Part shown: positions 37,799 to 45,286 of the stretch, piece by piece | Numbering within the stretch: the stretch's first letter is position 1 | Layout of the letters: each line of letters starts with the position of its first letter | NCBI RefSeq assembly: GCF_001636405.1 | Contig: NZ_KV440950.1 | Coordinates: forward strand, 302,001 to 366,000 | Reading direction: 5' to 3' | Source: Peribacillus frigoritolerans | Lineage (GTDB): Bacteria > Bacillota > Bacilli > Bacillales > DSM-1321 | Length of the DNA: 64,000 nucleotides | Notes under the pieces: generated by a model | What the model was told of the DNA's origin: nothing | What the model saw: only the letters and a program-made list of their open reading frames with translations | The model's database searches: none | Translations under genes and position numbers: made by a program

Positions 37799-37904
37799 GC
37801 AATATTGTATACATGTAAACAAAAATAGTTAGTTTGTACGCATAAAAGTAAACATGTTTACAAATGCGTACACATGGCTATATATAACGTGTGTACATAT
37901 TTGT
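37799..37904 (+). repeat. Iteron array B (candidate partition centromere, next to intact parM)
   Basis: Four iterons at 37799 (GCAATATTGTATACATGT), 37840 (GCATAAAAGTAAACATGT), 37860 (ACAAATGCGTACACATGG) and inverted at 37888 (CGTGTGTACATATTTGT). The start-to-start spacing is 41, 20 and 28 bp, exactly as in array A, although many bases differ. It lies 140 bases before parM, so it may act both as centromere and as operator. Confidence 0.75.
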
Positions 37905-38041
37905 TCCTAATGTGTACACAAATGAATACAATTCGACAGATAAAGCTACAACTTATGAAGCATTGACTAATATAGAAACCTTTTCTATGCTTAATAGAGT
38001 GCTCCACCTAAATTTTTTTATGAAAAAGGGGATGTTTTTAG

Positions 38042-39235
38042 ATGAGTTCTAGAATCGCAGCAATAGACGTAGGAAATGCTGCAATTAAAGCTATTTTTGG
38101 AAAGTTAGAGTCTGAACTATATATACCAAATGTCATTGCAAAAGACATTGAAGATCGTCCGGTCATAGGAATCGAAGAACTCGATGAAAAAAACCCATTG
38201 GAAGGGTTACATATTAGAGTGCATTCACCAGCATTGCAAGACAATAATGCCATTTATCGTGTCGGAAATTTAGCGACAAAAAGTGATAACCCAACAGAGC
38301 TGGATTTGGGGAGCAGTAAATCAGAAGAAGACCAAACATTAGTCATGCTTTTTGCGGCTATTGCATTGGATGCTGCCAAGCAAGGGAATAATGATAAGTT
38401 CAAAAAAGTAAATAACGTTGTCGAAGCGAATTATACGCTTGGAACAGGCTTGCCACTTCGGGAGGTTAAAGAAGGGAAAGACGTCGGGTACCGCTCGAAA
38501 TTACTTGGTTCAGTCCACCAGGTGGAATTTTTAATTACTCCTAAATACCAAGGCATGAAGGTTAATATCAAATTTGATGAAGTGAAAGTCTATCCAGAGG
38601 GCTTCGCCGCATACATTAATTTAGTCATGGACAATGATTTGAATATCATTAACCGTGAATTAATAGATAGAAGAATACTGATTCAGGATATCGGTGGATT
38701 ATCGACGGATATCGCTGTCATTAAAAATCGTAAAGTTGACGATGACAAAGCGCAAGGATTCAATTTGGGAGTAGCTGAAGCCCTTGAATCGATTCGTGAA
38801 GAAATCAGGAAGAAGCATGGTGTCGAGCTGGATAGCAGGCGCGATGTCGTCGAAATCATCACGAAGAAAAATGATCGCAATCATATTATGGTTCGCGGAA
38901 GCCGGACAAGCGTCCATGATATCGTTGACCGTATTTTGGGAGAACTGGCCAAAAAGCAATATCGCCACCTTCGAAACGTATGGCAAAAAAATTCACAAAC
39001 GGAAATCTGCTATTTTGTAGGCGGGGGATCGATTGTCCTGAAAGACTACTTGAAAACCTTGAATCAAAATTTCGATGGCTACAATATAGACTTTTTCGAA
39101 GATGAACGGGAAAGCGTTTGGATGATGGCAAACGCCTATTATAAATTGATTTCGGATTTTAATCGCCGGAATGCAAAGGAACAGAATCAGTCACAGCAAA
39201 AGAAGAAAGAACAAAGAACGGGTTCCATTAAATAG
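38042..39235 (+). CDS. parM: ParM/StbA-like actin-family ATPase
   Basis: A 397-residue actin-like ATPase. Phosphate-1 motif AAIDVGNAAIKAIFG at residues 6-20, phosphate-2 IQDIGGLSTDIAV at ~214-226, and the adenosine motif VGGGS at 326-330. Length and motifs fit plasmid partition proteins of the ParM/StbA/Alp group, which polymerise into filaments that push DNA apart. Its C-terminal tail is Gln/Lys-rich. It is followed after 8 bases by a ParR-like gene and preceded by iterons, which completes a type II partition locus. The neighbours are ordinary chromosomal genes, so it is not on an obvious plasmid. The role on the chromosome is unknown. Confidence 0.85.
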   Translation: MSSRIAAIDVGNAAIKAIFGKLESELYIPNVIAKDIEDRPVIGIEELDEKNPLEGLHIRVHSPALQDNNAIYRVGNLATKSDNPTELDLGSSKSEEDQTLVMLFAAIALDAAKQGNNDKFKKVNNVVEANYTLGTGLPLREVKEGKDVGYRSKLLGSVHQVEFLITPKYQGMKVNIKFDEVKVYPEGFAAYINLVMDNDLNIINRELIDRRILIQDIGGLSTDIAVIKNRKVDDDKAQGFNLGVAEALESIREEIRKKHGVELDSRRDVVEIITKKNDRNHIMVRGSRTSVHDIVDRILGELAKKQYRHLRNVWQKNSQTEICYFVGGGSIVLKDYLKTLNQNFDGYNIDFFEDERESVWMMANAYYKLISDFNRRNAKEQNQSQQKKKEQRTGSIK

Positions 39236-39243
39236 GTGAGAGA

Positions 39244-39786
39244 ATGAAAAAAACAGCTTCTTCTGAAATTAAAAGAGGACAAGCCATCACTTTTCGTATC
39301 CCTTCGGATGTCTCAGACTATACGTTAAGACAGCTGCAGAAATTGAAGGAAACGGAAAGAAGGAATTTTTCCAGTAAAATTGCTGAGTATGTTCTCGATG
39401 GAGTCGGGCAATCCACCCATCAGGATCGGGAAATGATTGCCCTGCCTATGCCGAACAAGCTAAGCAAATCTCAGCGTGATTGGCTCAAGCATTCCCACTC
39501 AGAAGCTATGCTTGGAACGATTATGTACCACCTTTTATCCGATCCTTTACGCGCTACGGCCTTGCTTGCCTCTTTGAATAATAATGTATTGAGTGAGGAA
39601 TTGTATGTGCAGGCCGAGCCCGAGGAAAAGGAACCCGTGGAGGTCCAGGAGGACCTGCCTAAGAAAGATTTGGATGACTTTGATTGGAATTTGAGTGAAC
39701 CCTCAAAACAAGAGGAAGAAACAGAACCTGAAGAGGAAAATCTTGACGATCTCCTGGGTGATTTTCTTGATCAAATGAACCAGTGA
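39244..39786 (+). CDS. parR: ParR-like DNA-binding adaptor
   Basis: A 180-residue protein. The N-terminal ~55 residues (ITFRIPSDVSDYTLRQLQKL, RRNFSSKIAEYVLDGV) look like a ribbon-helix-helix DNA-binding fold. The last ~55 residues are strongly acidic (EPEEKEPVEVQEDL, EEETEPEEENLDDLLGDFLDQM). ParR proteins have the same design: RHH binds parC iterons and the C-terminal tail binds the ParM filament end. Similarity is by layout, not by a specific homologue. It starts 8 bases after parM ends and is followed by a terminator. Confidence 0.75.
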   Translation: MKKTASSEIKRGQAITFRIPSDVSDYTLRQLQKLKETERRNFSSKIAEYVLDGVGQSTHQDREMIALPMPNKLSKSQRDWLKHSHSEAMLGTIMYHLLSDPLRATALLASLNNNVLSEELYVQAEPEEKEPVEVQEDLPKKDLDDFDWNLSEPSKQEEETEPEEENLDDLLGDFLDQMNQ

Positions 39787-39792
39787 ATATAT

Positions 39793-39832
39793 AGGAGGAT
39801 ATCTGACGACAAGTTGGATATCCTCCTTTTTC
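39793..39832 (+). terminator. Terminator of the parMR operon
   Basis: An 11 bp perfect stem AGGAGGATATC / GATATCCTCCT followed by TTTTC. Confidence 0.9.
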
Positions 39833-39843
39833 TTTGCGGGGGC

Positions 39844-39876
39844 TAAAAAAAGAGGAACCACCAAGGATTCCTCTTA
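39844..39876 (-). terminator. Terminator of the purine permease gene
   Basis: Minus-strand stem AAGAGGAATCC / GGTTCCTCTT followed by TTTTTTT. Confidence 0.85.
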
Positions 39877-39882
39877 AGATAA

Positions 39883-41175
39883 TCAAGCCAGGAAAATCAG
39901 TTGGTAAAGAAATAAAACGGCAAACATGTACACGAACGGATGCACTTCACGGAATTTCCCTCTAGCCATTTTTAAAATGGGGTAGGCGATGAATCCGAGT
40001 GCTATCCCGTTGGCGATGCTTGATGTTAAAGGCATGGCGACAATGACCAAAAAGGCTGGGAATGATTCATCAAAGTGTGTCCAGTCAATTTCATTAATGC
40101 TCTTAATCATCATGCTTCCGACGATGATCAAGCTAGGTGCCGTGATTGCCGCTACATTTGAGACAGCTCCTATCAGCGGGCTGAAAAAGGCGGTTATTAA
40201 GAATAGGATGGCCACCACCAACGCGGTTAAACCTGTCTTGCCGCCCGCTCCTACACCAGCTGATGATTCAACCGAGGCAGCGGTCGGGCTTGTGCCGAAC
40301 ATGGCGCCGACAGTAGTGCCGATCGAATCTGCAAAGAAGGCACTGCCGGATTTTTCAAGCTTATTTTCCTTCAGCAATCCAGCTTGACGGACAATGCCCA
40401 ATAAAGCACCAGTCGTATCGAAAAGCATGACAAGCAAAATGGAGAAGACGACGCCATAAAGCCCATAGTTAATCACATCGGCGATAGATGTGATTGGATT
40501 GGCGACTATTATCCCTTCAGGTAAGGAAGGGGTGGAAACCAGACCGTTAATTTCCAATTGGCCTGTAAAGAAAGCGATTATGGCAGTCACGATCATTCCG
40601 ATGAATATCGCTCCCTGCACATTGCGAACGATCAGTACGATCGTTATGACCAAACCAACCAATGTAAGTGCCACACTGGGATCCCTGAAGCTTCCAAGGG
40701 TAACCAGGTTGGATTCATGCTGTGTGACGACACCTGACAAACGAAGTCCGATGAAGGTAATGAAGAGCCCGATTCCGGCACTGATTGCATGCTTTAAGTT
40801 ATTAGGGATGGCCTCGATCAATTTTGAGCGGAAAGAGGTTAGGGATAAAAGGATAAAGATGATACCGGTAACAAAGACTGCAGAGAAGGCAACTGTGTAT
40901 GAGATATCATGGGTTCCCAATACCGAGTATGCAAAATACGCATTCAATCCCATTGCCGGGGCTATGACAATTGGGTAATTGGCTAAAAGGGCCATGCATA
41001 GTGTACCGACTATTATTGCAATTATGGTTGCTGTGAATGCCTGGTCGAAGGGAACGCCCGCATCAGAAAGGATCATGGGGTTTACAACGATGATATAAGC
41101 CAGTGTTAAAAAGGTTGTAAGCCCCGCAAGTACTTCCGTTTTAATATTTGAATTCCGTTCTTTTAATTTAAACAT
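39883..41175 (-). CDS. NCS2-family guanine/hypoxanthine permease (PbuG/PbuO/AzgA-like)
   Basis: A 430-residue, 12-14 helix purine permease. Family signatures are LTTFLTLAYIIVVNPMILSDAG at the N-terminus, APAMGLNAYFAYSVLG and the late GTSPTAASVESSAGVGAGGKTGL. This is the AzgA-like branch that includes B. subtilis PbuG and PbuO, which take up guanine and hypoxanthine. AAAGGAGTGACC precedes the ATG. The leader contains a terminator-like hairpin (separate entry) but not a recognisable purine riboswitch. Confidence 0.88.
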   Translation of the reverse strand: MFKLKERNSNIKTEVLAGLTTFLTLAYIIVVNPMILSDAGVPFDQAFTATIIAIIVGTLCMALLANYPIVIAPAMGLNAYFAYSVLGTHDISYTVAFSAVFVTGIIFILLSLTSFRSKLIEAIPNNLKHAISAGIGLFITFIGLRLSGVVTQHESNLVTLGSFRDPSVALTLVGLVITIVLIVRNVQGAIFIGMIVTAIIAFFTGQLEINGLVSTPSLPEGIIVANPITSIADVINYGLYGVVFSILLVMLFDTTGALLGIVRQAGLLKENKLEKSGSAFFADSIGTTVGAMFGTSPTAASVESSAGVGAGGKTGLTALVVAILFLITAFFSPLIGAVSNVAAITAPSLIIVGSMMIKSINEIDWTHFDESFPAFLVIVAMPLTSSIANGIALGFIAYPILKMARGKFREVHPFVYMFAVLFLYQLIFLA

Positions 41176-41198
41176 GCGGTCACTCCTTTTTTATATAC

Positions 41199-41258
41199 AA
41201 AAAATCCTTGCAAAAATCTACAAGGAGGAGATGCTTACCCTTTTTCAAGTAAGTAGCT
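41199..41258 (-). promoter_or_regulatory. Leader hairpins with attenuator-type terminator before the purine permease
   Basis: On the minus strand, a first small hairpin CTTAC / GTAAG (41253-41234) is followed by TCCTTG / CAAGGA (41226-41205) and TTTTTTG, an intrinsic terminator about 25 bases before the start codon. The known guanine riboswitch core was looked for and not found. Confidence 0.55.
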
Positions 41259-41284
41259 CGATAGATGGATAATAAATCTTATAA

Positions 41285-41313
41285 ATTATATTAGAAAAAT
41301 AACTAAAGTACAA
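41285..41313 (-). promoter_or_regulatory. Promoter of the purine permease gene
   Basis: Minus strand TTGTAC, a 17 bp spacer and TATAAT make a close match to the SigA consensus, placing the transcript start near 41278 and giving a leader of about 100 nt. Confidence 0.75.
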
Positions 41314-41475
41314 TAGGATGAAAAATTTTAAGGTACAGGTTTTCTCGAAAATAGATAATGATATACTAACAAATAGCTTAGACTAAGGATAATGACTTGA
41401 AATGAAGGAAGCTGTTACCATTTAAGTGGATTTATCAGTAAATTAAATGAAGAAATTCAGAAAGTAGGCCCATAC

Positions 41476-43029
41476 ATGACAGAATTCATCGACCTTGGCG
41501 TCAGCCCGGCGATTAACAACATATTAAAGCAAATAGGAATATCCGCCCCTACCCCGATTCAGGAGAAATCGATACCCGATATCCTTGCTGGAAGGGATGT
41601 CATCGCGAAGGCGCAGACAGGAACGGGGAAGACTTTGGCCTTTTTGCTGCCAATCCTGGAAAAAGTCGATCCCGCCGCATCCCACATACAATCACTGATC
41701 GTCACGCCAACAAGGGAATTGGCTTTGCAAATCACTGCTGAATTGAAAAAATTCGCTGATGAAATCGAAGGACTTCAAGTGCTTGCAGTTTATGGCGGAC
41801 AGGATGTCGAGCAGCAAATGAAAAAGCTGACAAGAAACATCTCCGTGGTGGTCGCCACGCCCGGCAGGTTATTAGATCATTTACGAAGAGGCACCATCGA
41901 TCTCTCACAAACTGGAACGCTTGTGCTGGATGAAGCTGATCAAATGCTTCATATTGGGTTTTTACCAGAAGTGGAAGAGATCATGGAACAGCTTCCAGAG
42001 GAGCGCCAAACGCTGCTCTTTTCAGCGACGATGCCTGAACAGGTTCATCAATTGGCTAAACGCTACATGACTAAACCATTAACTGCCGCTGTGAAGGCCG
42101 AGCAAGTAACGGTCGAGAAAATCAGGCAGCTTGTCATCGAGACGACCGATCGTGCCAAACAATCTTCATTAATCAACATGATCAAAGAAGAACAGCCATA
42201 CCTTGCAATCATATTTTGCCGTACAAAACGTCGCGTTTCGGTATTGAATGATGCCCTGAAGGCAGCTGGATTCAATTCTGAAGAGCTTCATGGTGACCTT
42301 TCACAGGCAAAGCGGGAACGTGTCATGAAAAACTTCAGAGACGCAAAGCTTCAATATTTAGTGGCGACGGATGTTGCTGCACGAGGGCTTGATGTAGAAG
42401 GCGTAACCCATGTGTTTAATTACGATGTTCCCGAGGATGCAGAAAGTTACATCCACCGAATCGGGCGGACGGGCCGTGCGGGTGAGAATGGCTTGGCTGT
42501 CACCTTCATAGCAACGAAGGATCTTCAGCTATTAAGCGATATTGAAAAAGGGATCTCCATGAAAATTGAAAGAAGGACGATTGAAGGAGTGAAAATGTTC
42601 CAACCCGATGAGGTGAGGCAAAAAAGGAAGCGTCATGAAGACCCTTCCGATGAGGGTACCCGCCGCCCGCGTTCGGGAGGGGGAAGGAAACATCGGGAAC
42701 GGATCGATACGAGAGGACCGAATCGGGGCAGTCACCGTTCTGTAAATCAAGCGGACAATCGTGAAGTCGAGAGGGAGAAACCACGTGGAGGCCGGATGGA
42801 AAACAGCCGCGGGTCTATACGTGAGGATTCACGGGGAGTTCGTTCGGAAAACGGCCGCGGACCAAGGAGAGAGAATCCGCGGGGTGGCCGCTCGGAAGAC
42901 GGCCGTGGACAAAAGCGTGACAATCCACGAGGAGATCAAAGAGACAGCCGTAGATCAACTAGTACACAAGGCGCGAGCAATCGCAGAGGTGGATCTGGCA
43001 GCAGCCCCAATAGAGGGAGAAACCGGTAA
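41476..43029 (+). CDS. DEAD-box RNA helicase with Arg/Gly-rich tail
   Basis: A 517-residue helicase. Q motif TPIQEKSIP, motif I AQTGTGKT, motif II DEAD, motif III SAT and motif [12 protein letters not shown] are all present within residues ~1-370. The last ~130 residues are a low-complexity basic tail with repeated units such as [16 protein letters not shown]. This is the CshA/CshB type that unwinds RNA in ribosome assembly and mRNA decay, often in the cold. The exact paralogue is uncertain. The next gene begins 15 bases after its stop. Confidence 0.9.
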   Translation: MTEFIDLGVSPAINNILKQIGISAPTPIQEKSIPDILAGRDVIAKAQTGTGKTLAFLLPILEKVDPAASHIQSLIVTPTRELALQITAELKKFADEIEGLQVLAVYGGQDVEQQMKKLTRNISVVVATPGRLLDHLRRGTIDLSQTGTLVLDEADQMLHIGFLPEVEEIMEQLPEERQTLLFSATMPEQVHQLAKRYMTKPLTAAVKAEQVTVEKIRQLVIETTDRAKQSSLINMIKEEQPYLAIIFCRTKRRVSVLNDALKAAGFNSEELHGDLSQAKRERVMKNFRDAKLQYLVATDVAARGLDVEGVTHVFNYDVPEDAESYIHRIGRTGRAGENGLAVTFIATKDLQLLSDIEKGISMKIERRTIEGVKMFQPDEVRQKRKRHEDPSDEGTRRPRSGGGRKHRERIDTRGPNRGSHRSVNQADNREVEREKPRGGRMENSRGSIREDSRGVRSENGRGPRRENPRGGRSEDGRGQKRDNPRGDQRDSRRSTSTQGASNRRGGSGSSPNRGRNR

Positions 43030-43044
43030 AAGGGGGAGACGGGA

Positions 43045-43959
43045 GTGAACAAGCCTTGGTTGGCGGAATATCCAGTTTCTCTGGAGCTGGCAGGGAAATT
43101 GATCATGCTGCAGTTTCCGGAAATTGAGTTGAAAGAGATCGAGCAACTTGGGGAGGGTTTCGATAACACGGTCATACAAATCAATGGGCAATTTGTATTC
43201 CGTTTTCCCCGCCGCCCTATTGCAGTTACGTTGATTCAAGTGGAAAATCAGCTTTTGCCTTCCATTGCAGGCACTTTTCCGCTTGCTATCCCTGAACCAA
43301 TCTTTTTTGGGAAACCAAGCACTTTGTATCCTTATCCTTTTACCGGTTATAAAATGGTGAAGGGACACTTGCCTGTAGAAGGAACAAAAGCAAAAAAGGT
43401 CGAATCGGCAAAAAGATTTGCCCGCTTTTTGAAGGTTCTTCACAGTTTCCCTGTCGAAAAGGCTATGCGTTTAGGTGTGCAGCCTGATGGGATGATGAGG
43501 CTTGATGTACCCTATCGAAAGAAATCACTTATGGAAAATGTCTCGAATCTAATAAAGCTAGGATACTTTGAACAGGCGCATGCAGTTAAGGGTTTTGTTG
43601 AAACCTTAGGTGAAGGTGAATTGGATGTTCAGCATCCGATTTCGCTCGTTCATGGAGACATCCATATCCGGAATGTTTTACTTGATGACGAAGGCGTTCT
43701 CGCAGGTGTAATTGATTGGGGAGATGTCCATATCGGGAATCCAGCCATTGATTTCTCCTTTTTATACAGTTATTTCCCAAAAGAGGTGCGCAGTGCTTTT
43801 TTCGAAATCTATGGTGAAATCGAAAAGGAAACAAAGAGCCTAGCCCGGTTCAGAGCCATATATATGCTTGTTACATTACTCGTTTATGGCATAGATCGCC
43901 ACGATGAAGAGCTGATTGCCATTACGAGTACCGGTTTGAAATTTGCTATGGAAGAATAA
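43045..43959 (+). CDS. Aminoglycoside phosphotransferase-family kinase
   Basis: A 304-residue protein of the APH/choline kinase superfamily: a glycine-rich region (LGEGFDNTVIQING), a Lys/Arg-bearing strand, the catalytic loop SLVHGDIHIRNVLL and the metal-binding VIDWGDVHIGNPAID. It would phosphorylate a small hydroxylated substrate. Aminoglycoside resistance is possible but unproven; many Bacillus members have unknown substrates. GTG at 43045 follows GGGGGAGACGGGA. Probably co-transcribed with the helicase. Confidence 0.8.
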   Translation: MNKPWLAEYPVSLELAGKLIMLQFPEIELKEIEQLGEGFDNTVIQINGQFVFRFPRRPIAVTLIQVENQLLPSIAGTFPLAIPEPIFFGKPSTLYPYPFTGYKMVKGHLPVEGTKAKKVESAKRFARFLKVLHSFPVEKAMRLGVQPDGMMRLDVPYRKKSLMENVSNLIKLGYFEQAHAVKGFVETLGEGELDVQHPISLVHGDIHIRNVLLDDEGVLAGVIDWGDVHIGNPAIDFSFLYSYFPKEVRSAFFEIYGEIEKETKSLARFRAIYMLVTLLVYGIDRHDEELIAITSTGLKFAMEE

Positions 43960-43992
43960 TTGTCATGCTCTTTTGATGTTTAGGAGGTACAT

Positions 43993-45180
43993 ATGAAGGC
44001 AAGTTATTATCATGCAATCACATTAATGGCGAACATATTGGATCAAGCCAATATTCCCTACCAATATACAGGTCGATCTGCGCTTTTCGTACAAGGAGTG
44101 GATATCGATGAATATAAGAAAATCGGCATGGATGTACAATGGGATGTCTTTAATGAGGCTTTGGATCTTTTTTCCGAATACGCGCCAACAAAGCCTGAAA
44201 GAAGTCCTGAGACTGCATTCTTTCTAATGGATGTCGATGGGATTTCTGTCACTGTTCGCTGCCGGTTTAACACGACCATTAAAACGGACCCTTATCGTTT
44301 ATCCATAAAGATGGGGGATATGGAGGTTTGGTGCAGGTCGTTATACAGCTATTTATACGAAGAAGAAATGAGAAAGTTCAGTGCCGAGATTCATGCTTAC
44401 TTATCAGCCGAGCAGAAGGGGTTCACAGCGGAAAATGAACAAGCCTGGAACCAGAATAATTATTTAGCGCTTGTCAATCGTTATGGAAATCCCGTTGAAT
44501 TGGCATCAAAAATCAAACAAAACCCAAAATGGAGACTGCACCCTTTTTATAAATATATGGGGGAAATATCCGGCAAAAAAATCACACATTTGATGGGATC
44601 GAACGGTGTTAAGGCAGTGGCACTGGCCATATTGGGAGCAGAAGTGAAAGTTGTTGATTTTTCCCAGGAAAACGCAATGTTTGCAAATGAGCTGGCAAGT
44701 GGCGCCAATGTCTCCATCGAGTATATCGTTTCGGATGTCCTTTCGCTATCATTCGAGCATGAATCAGGGAATCAGGATTTGGTTTTAATGGAGCTCGGTG
44801 TACTTCATTACTTAATAGATCTGCAGCCGTTATTTGAAAAAATTAAAAAGATGCTGAAACCCGGAGGCCGATTCGTACTGCATGAATTTCATCCGATTTC
44901 AACAAAGCTCATTACTTCAAATGGTAAAAAACATAAAATAACAGGCAACTATTTCGCTCCGGCAATCGAAAATAATGAGGTCGCATTTTCGAAGCATATG
45001 CCGGATGAGGAAAAAGGGAGCCTTTCAAGAGTTGTACAGCGTAAATGGACAATCGGGGAACTTATAACGTCAATAGGTCAATCAGGACTCGTTATTAAAG
45101 TGCTCGAGGAAGAACCGAATCATAAAATCCATGATATCGGTCTTCCGAAAACATATACCTTGGTGGCGGAACGAGTTTAA
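43993..45180 (+). CDS. Two-domain protein: nucleotidyltransferase-like N-terminus plus SAM methyltransferase
   Basis: A 395-residue protein. Residues ~1-140 (ILDQANIPYQYTGRSALFVQG, IGMDVQWDVFNEAL) resemble a nucleotidyltransferase-like fold with a G-x-A-L element, though catalytic acids are not clear. Residues ~150-395 form a class I methyltransferase (THLMGSNGVKAVALAILGAEVKVVDFS; LHYLIDLQPLFEKIKKMLKPGG). The target is unknown. AGGAGGT precedes the ATG at 43993, and the APH-like gene ends 33 bases upstream, so the two may act on related substrates. Confidence 0.7.
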   Translation: MKASYYHAITLMANILDQANIPYQYTGRSALFVQGVDIDEYKKIGMDVQWDVFNEALDLFSEYAPTKPERSPETAFFLMDVDGISVTVRCRFNTTIKTDPYRLSIKMGDMEVWCRSLYSYLYEEEMRKFSAEIHAYLSAEQKGFTAENEQAWNQNNYLALVNRYGNPVELASKIKQNPKWRLHPFYKYMGEISGKKITHLMGSNGVKAVALAILGAEVKVVDFSQENAMFANELASGANVSIEYIVSDVLSLSFEHESGNQDLVLMELGVLHYLIDLQPLFEKIKKMLKPGGRFVLHEFHPISTKLITSNGKKHKITGNYFAPAIENNEVAFSKHMPDEEKGSLSRVVQRKWTIGELITSIGQSGLVIKVLEEEPNHKIHDIGLPKTYTLVAERV

Positions 45181-45199
45181 GCTGCATGATGAGGGAATG

Positions 45200-45238
45200 A
45201 AAGCTGACTGAAGGAGTGTTTTCAGTCAGCTTTTTATT
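45200..45238 (+). terminator. Terminator after the methyltransferase gene
   Basis: A 13 bp perfect stem AAAGCTGACTGAA / TTCAGTCAGCTTT followed by TTATTT. Confidence 0.9.
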
Positions 45239-45244
45239 TATTCC

Positions 45245-45278
45245 ATAATAAAGGGGATGCCGCTTCTGCAGCATCCCC
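45245..45278 (-). terminator. Terminator of the ABC-F gene
   Basis: Minus-strand stem GGGGATGC / GCATCCCC followed by TTTATTAT. Confidence 0.75.
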
Positions 45279-45286
45279 GAAAAAAA

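Larger units (their letters stand above)
36657..38041. other. Tandem duplication between yhfW and parM
   Basis: A unit of about 1.04 kb occurs twice in tandem: the 5' part of yhfW, the intergenic iteron region, and the first ~101 codons of parM. The left unit is about 36250-37305, the right about 37306-38345. The parM starts are 1042 bp apart (37000 and 38042). The junction joins parM codon ~100 (CCAAACATTAG) to the yhfW coding sequence (TATTTGCGTA). As a result only one full yhfW (left) and one full parM (right) remain. Confidence 0.85.

Noticed and set aside
36777..37904. Iterons as a plasmid replication origin
   Set aside because: No replication initiator gene or DnaA box cluster lies nearby, and the iterons directly precede a ParM/ParR operon, so a centromere is the better reading.
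41177..41278. Guanine riboswitch before the purine permease
   Set aside because: The conserved core sequences and three-way junction were not found; only two small hairpins are visible.
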